Shown here: positions 1-12,905 of the stretch, one piece after another
Layout of the letters: each line of letters begins with the position of its first letter
Position numbering within the stretch: position 1 is the stretch's first letter
DNA from: Enoplolaimus lenunculus
Lineage: Eukaryota > Nematoda > Enoplea > Enoplida > Thoracostomopsidae
Length of the DNA: 64,000 bases
Assembly: GCA_030248215.1 (NCBI GenBank)
Contig: JASANG010001695.1
Coordinates: 186,001-250,000, forward strand
Reading direction: 5' to 3'
Program-made: the position numbers and the translations under genes
Notes under the pieces: model-generated
The model's database searches: none
What the model saw: the letters and a program-made list of their open reading frames with translations, nothing else
Told to the model about the DNA's origin: nothing

Positions 1-56
1 GTACGGAAAAGCCTATTTCGGAAAGAGTCAATTTGACTCACCATTTTTTGCAGTAT
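1..56. mobile_element. GAGTCAAATTGACTC palindrome element, right end only
   Basis: GGAAAAGCCTATTTCGGAAA, AGTCAATTTGACTCACCATT and TTTTGCAGTA match the right arm of the complete copies below. The window edge cuts the rest. Confidence 0.75.
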
Positions 57-115
57 GGTGTAGTGGTAGTGCGTTCGCTTAGGACATTGTAGGTCGCTAG
101 TTCGAGCCATACACT
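51..115 (+). repeat. tRNA-like sequence
   Basis: GTATGGTGTAGTGGTAGTGC with GTTCGAGCCATAC: GTATGG pairs with CCATAC and A- and B-box motifs are present. Only about 60 bases, with a poor anticodon arm, so probably a tRNA-derived repeat. A relative lies at 22612-22675 (GTAGGTCGCTAGTTCGAAAC). Confidence 0.45.
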
Positions 116-560
116 GTATGTTTGACGTTTCCAGCTGCATAGGGCAAATTTTTTTGAAGTTTCCGACAAGGGTACGAAGTGTAATAGACCCGTCCGAACC
201 CAGTGCAATTCAACTATTCCGAGTATCGGAGTATTCATTCATTGAACTCAAAGCAAATTTAGTTTTTGCCGAAAACGAATACGTTTTGATAAATAGATGC
301 CGCTTTGTTTTTCTACTGTTTGTACGGTATTGCAGTATTAAGTGTTTGAATAATTTATGATAAACTCTGTTATATGGTTCAAAATATAAAGATATATATA
401 CAAGTTTACTCTTCGGCTGCCATATTGCGACAAATTTTTAAATGGATTGTTATTAAATTTCACATTTCACTTAATTTATAGACTTAACTTTAACGAAACT
501 CAAGCTGTTAAATTAAAGATACAACTGTACCATATCTAGCCTCAAACATTTATATATATG

Positions 561-935
561 TACCGGAACTGGAATTTGAAAAAATTACCGGAACCGGAAA
601 ATAACAAATACATGCCACCAAAAAATTCATTTTAATTTTCTTTTTTGCCATATTGGTGGTGAAATAACTATAGTTGGAGAAAGGTATTCACTTTTTATCT
701 CCTGTATTTTAAATTTTCATAATCCACGGCAGCGAAATCTACTTTCGACGGTTTATTTTCGCTGACTGTTAAGTTTTGCATAGTATACTAACGAAATCTA
801 TTTAATTTTTATCGTCATTTTTTAGTAAATATCTTAATTTCCACCGACCAAATTTTAATACCAGAATTTTTTATTATAGTGAAAATTTACCGGAACCGGA
901 ACAGGATGGTGAAGAAATGCCGAAACCGGATATAT
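561..935. mobile_element. CCGGAA-rich element
   Basis: TACCGGAACTGGAATTTG and TTACCGGAACCGGAAAAT at the left, CCGGAACCGGAACAGGATGG at the right, with an AT-rich centre. The terminal CAGGGTGC seen in other copies is not clear here. Confidence 0.5.
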
Positions 936-1586
936 ATTAACATATAGGCACTATGAGTAATAAAATTTTGTAATGAACTAACCATTCACCGTTGTTTAAT
1001 TAATGATATTTGACATTTATGGACTTTAGTTAGGATTTTTGGACTTTATATGTATTATGGTCTATTGCCGGGCTATAGTGTTGTGTGACAATTACGCCTT
1101 GGTACAAATTTGTCTGCTTATATCAGACAATTTGTGCCTGACGCCTATACTAGGTTAACCTGAATTGTTAGCATATAATGCTATGTGCACATCTTGTATG
1201 TATATGTCGTTAGGCCAATCTGTTAGTCAGGATAATTTTTCTATTGAACCCAGGCCAATTGACTATTCTAAACAACTGAAACGTTGACCTGAGTCAAATA
1301 ACGATTGCGAGATGCAGCAAAACAACAGTTGTGTAAAACCAACGCTGAATGGTTAACGGTATTGACTCTGTCCCAATAATTAAATTTGATAAATTCAACA
1401 ACCGTTTAGCCTATGCCAAACTGCTATTACATAAGATATCAGATTGGCTCAGGTCAATTAGTAATTGGTCTGAATAGCCGATTGGTCTACGACATGTATA
1501 CGCTTGGACTTTTCTACCAGATGATACCATGTCACGCGCGATTAAAAATCGATGCGAAACTAACACCTGGTTCTGTTTTCTGGCTA

Positions 1587-1838
1587 CACTGTAAATTCCA
1601 ATGAGTTGATTAATTAATTCAGCGTGCGACTTGGTTATTTCTGAATTAATATCAGTATACATTAACTTACTCTGAGTTGAGTTGATTCTTACTCTGAGTT
1701 GAGTTGACGCTGGGTGAGTTGATTAATTAACTCATAATGAATTGAATCAACTCAAGTTTCTGAGTTCTGAAAGTCCTAACTCAGACTGAGTGATTCAACT
1801 CATTCTGAGTTAAAATCAACTCACTGAAAATTACAGTG
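1587..1838. mobile_element. AACTCA foldback element, copy 1
   Basis: CACTGTAAATTCCAATGAGT at the left and ...GAAAATTACAGTG at the right. The interior is dense in GAGTTGA and TCAACTC, which can pair with each other in many registers. Confidence 0.75.
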
Positions 1839-2132
1839 TATCAGGTGTTAATATAAGCTCATTTTAAAGCAGATCTGCAATAGTTTAATTTCATGGACAC
1901 TATCGTCGTTTCAATTATACAAATTCGCACAACAACTTTTCCATCAAAACAGTACCTGATTCCAAATCGTGATGCTGAACGCAATTTAATATTTAACAAT
2001 TTCAGAAATTGTAATTTTTTTAAATTTTAATCCTTCCTGCAAGCCAGTCAAATATTTCAGGGTGTCGACTGAGTTCTATAACCGCTCGTGCCAGCGGCAA
2101 TAAATTTAATAAACACTGGACAAATGATATAC

Positions 2133-2472
2133 GGCCAATGTTACTTCGAAGGCCGTAACGTTAAATTAAGCATATTCTTAAGTTTTAAACCTAAGCCTAT
2201 GCGTTGAAAAAAGCGAATTCTTAAGCCTAAACCTAAGCGTTGAAAAAAAGCTAATTCCTAAGTCTAAACCTAAGGCGTTGAAAAAAGCGTATTCCTACGC
2301 CTATACCTAAGCATTGAAAAAAGTGTAAACCTGAGCCTAAACCTATTTAAGCCTTACCCAAAAATGTGGTCTGAAATTCAAGCCTAAAGCAAAAAAATGT
2401 GAACCAAAATTTAAACCTACGCTTTAATGGTTCCATCAGAAAATGGAGACGGCCCTAAAAGTTAAATGGACC
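2133..2472 (+). mobile_element. TTAGGC MITE family 1 (GGCCAATGTTACTT ends), diverged
   Basis: Starts GGCCAATGTTACTT and ends near AAGTTAAATGGACC, an inverted copy. In between lie many degenerate CCTAAG/TTAGGC units mixed with GTTGAAAAAAGC. This is the longest copy in the window. Confidence 0.7.
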
Positions 2473-3005
2473 ATAGCAACAACCACAAGATAAGCATTAT
2501 TAAATTTTTACTTTCGAAAAATTTAAAAATTAAATCGGTGAAATGGCGTATAATGATCTGATATTTCAACAGCTTACGTGGTAAAATGTAAGGCGTTGGT
2601 AGCAAAGAGGGTACAGCTATAATTTGGGCTTCCTGAGCATTTCTATACAGTAAAAATATCACTGCGTGTTTTCGCACAATTATAGGTCGTTCGCTTTGCT
2701 TAATAGTCCACTTCGCTTGCGCTTCCCAACTCAATATTCAACCGATGCCATTGGCGAATTCGCTTACATTAATGGGTAAAAAATACGAAGTGCGATACCG
2801 TTATTGGATAGTTAAGGTTTAAGGATTTATGATTGAATAGTTAAGGTTTAAGGATTTATGATTGGATGTTTTTGGGACCCACCGATTAGCCAACATATTT
2901 TAGTTTCGTTTCGGTAGATTAAAGTTAAATTTATTCTTGAAAACAAGTGGCTCGTAAGGTTAGTTCGCGTTTAGTTTTATCTAACTTTGCTATATAGATG
3001 TAGCT

Positions 3006-3235
3006 AATACCAAGAGTGCATGATAACAAGAGTGTGCAACTTAATGGAATTGCGCATGGTACAAAATGAACTATCGGGTGTTGCGTTTTTGGCCGATCCA
3101 CCTTAATTAGAGGGGGTCGCTATCACAACATTATGCCTATATTAAACTATACGGAGAGCGTGTTTGACGCCGCATGCATAAAGAGGCATGGTTCGCACCG
3201 GGTGCACCCCCTTAATAGCCGTCGTATCACCAGGG
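3006..3235. mobile_element. TACCAAGAGTG MITE, partial
   Basis: TAATACCAAGAGTGCATGAT, GCGCATGGTACAAAATGAAC, GGCATGGTTCGCACCGGGTG match the 20 kb copy in order; the right terminal repeat is not clear. Confidence 0.65.
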
Positions 3236-4309
3236 TCGCAATCAGGAATTACCAACGGAGACGACAGGTGAGATTTATAAATTGGACAACAAATCATATC
3301 TTAACATAGCCTGCATTCAATTCTGTCGATAACTTTTTCGACCATGCGACCAGACGACATCCTTAAAGGGAGCCGCTCGTCCGGGCCTGTAGCCAGCGGT
3401 GAGCATGGGGAGCTCATCCGCCCTGAACAATTTTTGTCCCCCCTATAAAATTTTCAACCTTGCTTGTAAGTCATCAAAAACGCTTGTATGTCTTTTCTAA
3501 AAAAATTTTGTAGCCCCCCCAGAAAGGTGAGCTAGCACCGGGTCAGGGTGCGTCTTGTCGCCCCCCCTCACATAGTTACGAACCTACGTTACGGTCCACT
3601 AAAAACCAAAAGCCACTTGTGTGAATGAGAACAATTTTTTTTCTGTTTTCGTTCTCATTTCGTCTAAAATCTCCGTTTTTCACTGAGGCGGGTGTCATGG
3701 CTACAAAATAGGCTTATAAACAATAGTCGGCAAAATATAGCAAAAAAATATAAGGCACTTCGCATTGTGTTTGGTTCTACCTCAAACATACCACACAGAC
3801 ACATTAAGCCGTGTTAATATTGCTAACACATTTTCGAAAAGTTAATAATGGTTAAAAATATAATACACAAAGTTTGTTGGTTTTGATTTTAAGAAGCAAC
3901 TATTTGTATATATTAAAGCTGAAAAGCCCCCATATACGTATTTTGGGCTGCGTTCCAGCAGAATTTTATTTACGTTACGTATGCAAATTAAAACTATACA
4001 TTGAGAATACCTATCGGTTCTGATGTGTTTATATATCTGCAAAGCATTACAGCTTTTCAAAAAGCATTCTTTTAATTTCGTTCACTTAATATGAGGGTAC
4101 CAAGCGACAATTTAGCTTATGGCCGGAAAAACCTTAATCCAGTTGCACATGTGTGCAACTACGTGTACTAGTTACTATTATGTAAGGTCTCTTTTTAGAA
4201 TATAATGTTTCAACTACGCATTGTATCGGTTGAAAAGTTGTTAGAATTGTGGTTCAAAATTAAAATTTTGTATCAAGATTTAAATTTTTTTGATATTTTA
4301 AGTGCAAAG

Positions 4310-4455
4310 GGCCAATGTTACTTGCGTAGCAGTAGATTTAGCGTATTCCTAAGCCTAAGCCTAAGCGTTGCAAAAATGTGTTCCTAAGCCTAAGCCTACA
4401 CCTAAGCAAAAAAACTGCAATCTAGAATCTAAACCTACTCTATTAACTTTAAATA
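4310..4455 (+). mobile_element. TTAGGC MITE family 1, 3' end missing
   Basis: GGCCAATGTTACTTGCG start, CCTAAG runs, the conserved AAATCTAGAATCTAAACC-like tail, then the match fades before the right terminal repeat. Confidence 0.7.
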
Positions 4456-4616
4456 CGCTGTAGATTCTGTGCTATATTTAATTGCACGTGCACAGTTTGC
4501 AATTTAATTTGCACGAACGTAGTTTGCAATTAGTTGCTCATAGTGCACTCTATGCGAAAAATGATTAAAGATTTAGTAATCCGACAATTGGCAATTATTA
4601 ATGCAAATTCCACAGT

Positions 4617-4795
4617 ATCATGCGTACACCAGGTGACTTTGGAAGGGGTTCGTGTGCAGCGCACTAAACCAAAAAAAAGCTTCAGTGCGCTGCACACTGA
4701 AGCCAAAAACTTCAATGTGCAGCGTACGGAAGGCAAAAATGCTTCAGTGCGATGCACACTACAATCTCAAAAGTCACCTGGTGTGCACGCATGAT
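4617..4795. mobile_element. 179-bp MITE with long terminal inverted repeats
   Basis: ATCATGCGTACACCAGGTGA at the left mirrors TCACCTGGTGTGCACGCATGAT-like at the right. The interior repeats a second motif in both orientations: CTTCAGTGCGCTGCACACTG, CACTGAAGCC and CTTCAATGTGCAGCGTACGG. Confidence 0.82.
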
Positions 4796-5559
4796 ATTGT
4801 GAAAATTGCATAATTTATAAATGTACCTGCATTACATTGCCGTGCTTGCTAGATTCCCACTCTCAATCTCTAAAATAAAAGTAGCTTAATTTCTTTGGTT
4901 TTTAGCAATTGAAATTGTTAAAAAATAGTTTTCAAATCAGAGTTTTGCTAACATAAGCATAAAAACCATCATTGTCGACTCCCTAAAATTAATCATGCTT
5001 CTATGTCGTCTCCCAGTATCTTTCTGGGCACATGAACGACCCATATCAACGTGCCCTTGTACAAACTTTAACAACGAGTGAAAGTTTGAATCTCGGGCAC
5101 GAAATAGACTTCATATTATTCTATTTATCGGGCACAAGACTCAGTTCAAAGATTCAGAAATTAGAGACGGGGCGGTCGTAGACAAAAAGAAGTTTTTGGT
5201 TGAACAAAGCGACCGAAAAGCCAAAACGCAATTTTAGCACTAAATCTTAATACAAAATTTTGATATTTGACGCCTTTTATAAAAAACCGTCGACTTTAGT
5301 GGACACCTTCATCCGTTGGATCCACGAGTCCGGGAAAGTTTCTCGACGAAGGCGTAGATAAAGATTCAAACAAAACCGATAAGCTGGCCGTGCAGACAGG
5401 GCCAAAGCCAGCCGGAGCAAAAATTAATGAGTTCAATTGAACAAATAGCGAAGCCGTTTGAGGTTCTTAAACCCAAGCTATTTTCTGTGTTTTGTTCCAA
5501 TGTGGATTTGACATAATAAATTGAAAATCCATTGGCTTTGTTATTGGCTGTGATACTGT

Positions 5560-5762
5560 CCAATGAGAAGGGCCGGAGCAGCTACCACCCTACCCCCATT
5601 TGGGGGGGGCACTCCTAAAGGAACTCCAACTCTAACCGGTTGAAACAAAAACCACTTAAGTTGTAAAATGCTTCTGGCTTCTCGCTCGTTTCACTCGTGA
5701 GTTTGGGGGACGCCACCCTGGAATTTGGGCGTGAGCTCCCACCCATGCCTGCTCCGGCACTG
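5560..5762. mobile_element. MITE with GCCGGAGCAG ends
   Basis: GGGCCGGAGCAGCTACCACC at the left, CCTGCTCCGGCACTGCC at the right. Related copies at 10678-10868 (CCGGAGCAATAACC ... CCTGTTCCGGCACTG) and 63779-63970 (inverted). Interiors share a GCTCGTTTCACTCG-like stretch. Confidence 0.7.
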
Positions 5763-6442
5763 CCAATGAGATCATTCGCTGTGAGCACGCATTGGCAAAA
5801 TGTTGAAATTTGATTGGCAAGGGTTCATGCTTTCTTAAAAACGGCTAAAATGTCGTCTTTACTGTAATGAGTTTTCAACGTTGATTGGCTGGTTTCCCCT
5901 GATACGTCCAATACGAACTTAGGGAGACGCAGTTCTGATAACCCCTTCTTGGTGCCCGTTGTGAGCCTCCGTTCCTTGTTTGAGTTGGCCCATGTTTTGT
6001 TGATTCAGTTGGTTCCAGTTTGACTGTTTTTGATGCTTTCTCAAATGATGGACTAACTTATCCTATTGTTTTTAGCAGCTGATCCACAACCATCTAACGG
6101 GTGTGTTTTCTGGCAAAAGTTGTGAAACGCAATTTTTACTGTATGCTATATGTGTGCTAATTTCCTAAGGGTGAAATATTGTAAACCAGGAAACTTAATC
6201 ACAACAGTTTTCTGACAGGAGGGGCGTATGCCTCCCCTCACCGTTGTAGATTCGTTGGTGGTTGTATAAGGCTTTGCGAGAACCAAGAAGAATAAATTAA
6301 TAAAATTTGACAATAGATTAAATAGTTCGACTTCAACAAACAACTACGAATTTGTCTTCTTGTTTTGATTGCCTATAAGTTGAGGCTTAAAGATTGTGGT
6401 TAGTTTAGTTTTAGCTTTAAATATGCTAACAGCATAAGCGTA

Positions 6443-6638
6443 CACTGCAAAAAATGATGAGTCAAATTGACTCTCCGAAATAGGCTTTTCCAGACTACAC
6501 AAACTCAGTCAAATTCGACTAATTGAGTCGCTCAGATAGTCGAATTTGACTCTGGCGGAGTCGAATTTAACTCAGTTTGTGTAGTCCGGAAAAGCCTATT
6601 TCAGTGAGAGTCAATGTGACTCTACAATTTTTGCAGTG
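6443..6638. mobile_element. GAGTCAAATTGACTC palindrome element
   Basis: Starts CACTGCAAAAAATGATGAG and ends with the complement, ...TTTTTGCAGTG. The two halves are near-perfect reverse complements through ATAGGCTTTTCC and ACTACACAAACTCAGTCAAA, so the element can fold into one long hairpin. Confidence 0.88.
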
Positions 6639-6984
6639 TAGCAGTAAACCATGCTCAACGTTCTAACGGGTCTAAAAAATTCCATGACACGTATCGGTGT
6701 TTATCAGACGACGTTAATGCAGACTGGGCTGAAAGTTAAGGCACGCTTTGAAGAGGCGGATCCGCCAAAAAATTTAATTGGAGGTCACAGGTTAGGAACC
6801 ACGATAAACAATTATAGGAATATGGGATATGAGCCAATCCTGGTTTGTAACGATTGGGGTTCATGTACACCGAATTACCTCTCCTCCCTAAGCCTGTACT
6901 GTGTTGTCAACGGAGTCGAATACATGTAAGTTTGAATGTTGAACAAATTATGCAACAAAGCCTACGGTGAACTTATATGATAGC

Positions 6985-7345
6985 CTTCCGTAAGTGGATA
7001 GAGTCCTTAAACCCTAATTAGAGTCCATAAATGTCAATTATCCCTAACTGTAGCGCATAAATGACTCCAGGACCAAATAATTTGAGTTCGAAGTTTAAAG
7101 TTTACTTAAATTTTGAAATTACATTGCTAAGTATAACCTTGTATTATCGCTCAAGCTATTGACACAAGACAAATAAACGTTTAATTCAACGGATAATTGC
7201 AGTACCGGATATATATCAGTAACGAAGGGCGGCGGAGCGTGGGTTAAAAATGAATAACAGTACGTAACCGAATAACACGGGGGGTACCCTCTGGAGAGGC
7301 CAAATAAATATCAGCCCCCCCACTTATTCGGGTCACTACAGTACG
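6985..7345. mobile_element. CCGAATAAGAGG MITE, left end missing
   Basis: Shares AGAGTCCATAAATGTCAATT, AACGTTTAATTCAACGGATA and the right end CTTATTCGGGTCACTACAGT with the 28.1 kb copy. Confidence 0.78.
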
Positions 7346-7409
7346 TAAAACTCGCGATATTCAAAATCAGAGATAAAAACAGTTATTCGGTTTTTAGTAT
7401 GCAACTTTA

Positions 7410-7590
7410 GGCCAATGTTACTTTTACGGGCGTAACAGTAGATTAAGCGTATCCTAAGCCTGTAAGCCTAAGCCTATGCGTTGCAAAAATGTTTGCCTAA
7501 GCCTAAACCTAAGCAAAAAATTGTAATCAAAAATCTAAACCCACTCTTTTATAGACCCATCAGTTTAGATTTCTTAAAGTAACATGGGCC
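7410..7590 (+). mobile_element. TTAGGC MITE family 1, complete copy
   Basis: Left end GGCCAATGTTACTTTTA, right end TTAAAGTAACATGGGCC (inverted). Interior CCTAAGCC units, the GCGTTGCAAAAATG spacer, and a CTCTTTTATAGACCCA-type tail. Confidence 0.82.
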
Positions 7591-8136
7591 CAGCCCAACA
7601 CAGCACAGACACCAATCACAAAGTTTGAAAATGCTAAATCTGTCTAAGTGTTATCTTTAAACATTAATATTTCAATTAAGTATCTTCACTTGCTTAAACG
7701 CTCTCGTGATAATGATAACGGTGGTCAGCTAAAACAATTTCAACTTTCATGACTGTCTAGGTCGCCTCATTAGTTTTGGGGCTCACCCCTTTACACATTC
7801 GGCACGTTACCCCGTGTCTTGTTTCCGCTGTAGTAATTAATTATTTTCTAATTTCAAAAGCGAAAATTAGAGCTCAATTCTACACGAAAAGTTTCAATGA
7901 ATTCTTTTTTTTTGTGACTGCCAGAATTGCAGGAATGTCGAATACCAGAAACCAAACATACACACATTTTTCAATCGCTGCCTTTCTTTCCGTTTCACGA
8001 TATCATTAATCGACACAGCTGCGAAAAATTTGTGTTGGCTTATTTTTTGGGCGTAATTTAATTTTTCAATTTCCCAATTTCAAATATAGGGGGTAATGCC
8101 TCAGATTTACAAAACATAAACTTTATTATAGCCCTT

Positions 8137-8176
8137 ATAATTATTATGATTATTATTATTATTATGACTACTATTA

Positions 8177-8234
<58 letters not shown>

Positions 8235-8237
8235 GAC

Positions 8238-8279
<42 letters not shown>

Positions 8280-8370
8280 GACTATTATTATTATTATTAT
8301 GATTATTATTACTATTATTATTATGATTATTATTATTATTGTTATTATTATTATTGTTATTATTATTATT
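8137..8370. repeat. (ATT)n microsatellite
   Basis: About 230 bp of TTA/ATT triplets with sporadic ATG, ACT and GTT interruptions. Confidence 0.97.
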
Positions 8371-8886
8371 CGTTCACTTCGCTTTGTTCGCTATGATATA
8401 TTGTGTCCCTCGTAGGCAGCACCAGTTGTTAGATCCGCAGGAGCGACGCTGGCAATGTCGTTGATTGACCATTTAGTTCCAAATGTTCACTAGACGACAC
8501 TAATTTTGTTTCGCTGTTTGAAGTTTATTCATATAACAACGAAACGAATATTTCACGAATAGAAGTTATTTTCATAAAACCTAATTGACGAGTTTAAAAA
8601 GTCAATAGGAAAATTTTCAAAGTCTAAAAATTCTGCAACAAATACAATTTCTCGATGCAAACTTTCTCTAATTTTAATTAATTTAGTATCAGGGACCCAT
8701 ATTTGCAGTGTCGTAGATGTACCGACCCATCCGTTAGCGATAGAGTTTCAAACTGTCAAACTCTCTTATACATTGCGAAACTTTAAAATTACCACAAAAG
8801 TATGGTAAGTCAAATGTGCAAAAAACGGCCTAAATTGCGAACTTCGAACCCCTTATGGAGTTTATTTAACAAATAGTTTCGTAGAT

Positions 8887-9105
8887 GGCCCAATATTCTC
8901 AAATGTGTACAGCAACTATCATAAGTTATAGTAATAGGTTTTTCAAACTCACTAACTATCGCAGTTATTGAACTCAAACCTGGGTACAGAACGAGAGCAA
9001 ATCATATGCGAAAAATGTGCTGAATTTTAAGCCTCAGCATTTACAGGTTTAAAAGTTACAAGATTTATCACCAACTGATGATAGGTGCTACACCCGTTTG
9101 ACAAT
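8887..9105. mobile_element. MITE with TTCTCAAATGTGTA ends
   Basis: TATTCTCAAATGTGTACAGC at the left; the right end is a diverged inverted copy (GATAGGTGCTACACCCGTTT). The interior carries GAGCAAATCATATGCGAAAAATG. Other copies: 28862-29068, 30692-30790 (starting about 35 bp after a LAR donor), 31800-32030, 37480-37655 and 56410-56630. Confidence 0.68.
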
Positions 9106-9579
9106 GATGGAACTTCGGTTTAAACATAAGCGTTATTTAGGAACTCCGTTCCGCTATTCGGTTATGACCTCAATAAATGCTTAATTCTTCGTAGACGCGT
9201 GATATATACACAAAGGTATACGTATGTCAAGTACTACGAGTTAACCTTGAGGCACGACCTTTATTTATAATAAGTGTATGATAATATAATTATTTCACTA
9301 TAATGCTTTATTATAAGTTTCGTTTAGATATTTAGGCAACCGGTTAAGACAACATAATAAAACCTATATTTTTCGACTGTTTCCGTGTTCCAAGTATAAA
9401 CGAGTCCGTGTAACCCGAGGACAGCGGAAAGGCGAGCTGAGCGTTTTCTTAGAAAAACTTTGCCGTCCCACCAGAAAAGTTTTCAACTTGCTTGTAAATA
9501 ATCTCAAACCCTTGTATGCTTTTTTCTAGAAATTTTCCAGGCCTCATATCAAGGTGAGCTGGCAACATGCTTGAGTGTA

Positions 9580-10080
9580 TACTGTAATTCTTTGTACGAT
9601 TTCGAACTTATAAACGACACTCAGCTACAGCATCATAACGGATGCTGAAGCTCTTTGTTGATTTTTAAGTAGTAAACAGGGAGACTGGGAGATTGAAACA
9701 CTGGCAAATTTAGGCTTAGGCTAAGACTTAGGCTTTGGTTTACATTTAGGCTTATTGAGCAGGTCCTTATCATTACGCTGGGCCAGTAAAGCCGAAAAAG
9801 TAGAATATGATACACTGTATGAAGCTCATATTAACCTTAAATATACATATAAAGAAACCTATATTAACGGTAACTAAAGGTCATTATTATAAACCTTTAG
9901 ATTATAAGATGCCTGAGGTAATTTTCGATCTGAAACTATATATCATTAGTTGAAGCCATATTTGTATTAATATATTATATTTTCTATAGACAATTTACTA
10001 CTGAAGGTATGATGATATAAAATTTTAGCTGCTACGAAATATAAATATGCGTTGGCAGATGCCAGAGGTCACGCAAGCCG
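9580..10080. other. Stretch without recognisable gene or element
   Basis: AT-rich; only a weak TTAGGC-like patch (about 9709-9760, AGGCTTAGGCTAAGACTTAG). Confidence 0.5.
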
Positions 10081-11714
10081 GGTCTCCCTTCAGCGATTCG
10101 CGTCCATACCCGAGCGGGAAGCTGGGGAACTCAGCCTTCCATGGTAAAAACTTTAGCCTTCGTAGAAAATTGTCCAACTTGCTTGTACGTCAACGAAAAC
10201 CCTTGTACGCCACTGCTGAAAACTTTTTAGCAACCCATAGCCAGGTGTGCTGGCTACAAGCCTGCACGGATCAAACCAGAAATTTTGGTTTTGTATTAAT
10301 ATCTTCTAATATCGATATTTTGGCTCTTCACAAGATAGAAAAACTCCAGCCAGTTTTGCTATTTTAAATATTTAAATATTCGTTCATTATGATGGCCTGA
10401 TCGCTAAGCCTAAAAGCATAACCTACCACCAAACCCACGCGTAAGTCTAAACATATATAAGTCTTACCCTAAGCCTAAAACCTAAGCCAAAAACCTGTCA
10501 GTCTCTATAGTCCCCCAGCGCGCAGGACCTTATAATTAACATGAACCAGTTTGAGTATATACGTCTGTACCATCAATGTTTACTATTTCGTACTTTTTCC
10601 ATCTTCTAAAACTAGAAGGACGCCAAGAAATGGAAATTTGCATGGTTTTAGGTATATATAAGTGAACGTGACACTGACCACAGCCGGAGCAATAACCGCT
10701 ACCCTCCCATGGCGAATACCGCTCCATTCGTGCTAGGGGGAACCCAAACAGGACCTCACCCTAACCAGAATTTAAATAAAAAATTTGAAAAATGTTTGAT
10801 CATCGCAAGGGGCTGTGGCACCCCGGAATTTCGGGAGGTTCCCACCCCCAACCTGTTCCGGCACTGACACCAACTACATATCTATTTTAAATTTTAACGC
10901 TAAACTGAAATCTATAACAATATGGTGGTGATAAGTATTACTTACACATTTAAAATACAAACATAAGTTTATCTAAGGTTTCTAGCGAGTAGTTGGAAAC
11001 CTACAAGTTCTAAGAAGACTCCCGTACCCAGGGGGCAGCCAGCATGGTTTAGTCTCGTTTACAAATATTCTAGCTAATCTCAGATTGTCTAAGAAAAGTT
11101 TCAACCTCGTTTGTTAATCGTTCTAAATAGTTTGATTACACAGTTCCCCTGTTAAATTTTCAGTCACCCCAGTGGCAGGGTGATCTGGGTACGAACCAGC
11201 AATGAATTTGTACCTGCTAACGAGAAGTTTCAGTACCAGGCAAGGCGAAGTCTATTCAAGGGGACGGATAGACGGGATATATGTCATACTGAAATTTGTG
11301 GCGAAAAGTAATAAGTATACTTTTAACAGGTTACACAATAATCTTCTGGATCTTAGAGGTCAAAAAAAGGCGTTTACATGAACCTGTACCATCCTGAAAT
11401 GAAATCCATGTTACGTGCCGGCAGACAATGATGAAGCCAAATTTTATACTTTGCAACGAGATCGCAGTGTTGTTTACTTTGTTAATAATTTGTCAACAGT
11501 TTTTGAGTTAAATTCCACTGGTTTTGATTCGTTTGTGAACTTGGCCAAGAATAGCGGCTGGTAAATGCCATTGGTTATTATATAGTGTACCATTTTAGAC
11601 GTATGCTTTAGTGGAAATATAGTGTTTTTACGTCAAGGTTTTTACTAGGAGTAAAAATTTAAACTTTGTTATCATAAAAAGTTTAAATCCTTTTTCACAT
11701 GAATATTTTCAATT

Positions 11715-12040
11715 TGATATGAGGTGCAAATTTCAAGGTACGATTCCATCCCCAGTCTCTCGGGTGGGAACTGAGAATTTTGCCATTAACCCTTTCTCAC
11801 ATGGTTATTTTCTATTTCGTATGAGATGTAATTTTAAGGTGGATTCGATCCCCAGTCTCTCGGGTGGGAGGCGTTTACGCAGCGATAGGAGCTTGACGCT
11901 CGAGCGCGAGAGGGCTCTCACGTCATGTAGAGATTTTGCACTGCGCATATATGTTAGAATTGTTAAACACTGCTCACAGTGTGTGTGTTGCTCGCATATT
12001 ACGTGTATTTAGTTGCTCATAGTATACTCTTTGAGTTAAA
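11715..12040 (-). mobile_element. tRNA-derived SINE, reverse, with partly duplicated tail
   Basis: Reads backwards: GATTCGATCCCCAGTCTCTC is the B-box region and AGCGATAGGAGCTTGACGCT the A-box side. About 110 bp containing CCCCAGTCTCTCGGGTGGGA occurs twice (11745 and 11850). Confidence 0.6.
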
Positions 12041-12657
12041 GGGTTAAAAAAATGACAATTTTTTTGTAGAATAATAAGTAGAGGTCGTGAGAACCTCAAA
12101 TATGAAATATTTTTTAAAAATCCAACCATTTTTGTTCGAGTGTCGGTTTGATAGAATATCGGAGAAGATCCGTGTTTGCACGCCTCCCAGTCCTATTAAA
12201 TTACTATATTAAAAAAATGTTAGCTAATATACCAAGAGTGTATATCAAAGACTATGACACTTAGATAAAGTTACCTGTTGCTATTCGGGGTATCATGTGG
12301 TTTCAATATGACGGTAACCACCCCTTGATGACGGAAAGAATTCGAGTCACTACAGTCCGGAATTTAATTCATTACTCAAAGTTCTTAAAAGTATACTCCC
12401 TAAAGTATTGAACTTAAACCATAGAGAATGACGGGCATACGCTACTGTTGTGTGGTCCAAATACCTGAAGCCGGATAGAAAGAAAACAGCCTGAAACCGA
12501 ATAGCGATGGGGGTCCCCTCTGTCTAGGCGAAATAACTATCAGCCTACCCCCTTCTTATTCAGACCGCTACAGCAGGCTTAGCTTTAGGAAAAAGCTTGT
12601 CTATGCCCGAACCTAAAGCTAAACTTAATCTATATAATCGTAAATATAGGGGTGACC

Positions 12658-12905
12658 CACAGTGCAAAAATGGGGAGTCAAATTGACTCTTTCCGAAATG
12701 GACTTTTCGGGACTACACAAACTGAATCAAATTCGACTCCGCCTGAGTCAAACGTGCGACTCAGTGAGTCGAATTTGATTCTGGCGGTTTCGAATGTTGA
12801 CTCAATTTGTGCAGTCCCGAACGGTTTCGAATGTTGACTCAATTTATGCAGTCCCGAAAAGCCTATTTCGGAGAGAGAGTCAAATTGACTCACCTTTTTT
12901 GCAGT
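12658..12905. mobile_element. GAGTCAAATTGACTC palindrome element with internal duplication
   Basis: Same arms as the 6.4 kb copy. About 40 bp of the right arm (GGTTTCGAATGTTGACTCAA) is tandemly duplicated at 12785-12842. Confidence 0.82.

Noticed and set aside
6651-6929. 92-codon ORF after a palindrome element
   Set aside because: Fairly protein-like composition, but no recognised domain and no supporting signals; not enough to call a gene.
8146-8415. 89-codon ORF of almost pure isoleucine
   Set aside because: Product of the (ATT)n microsatellite; no coding signal.
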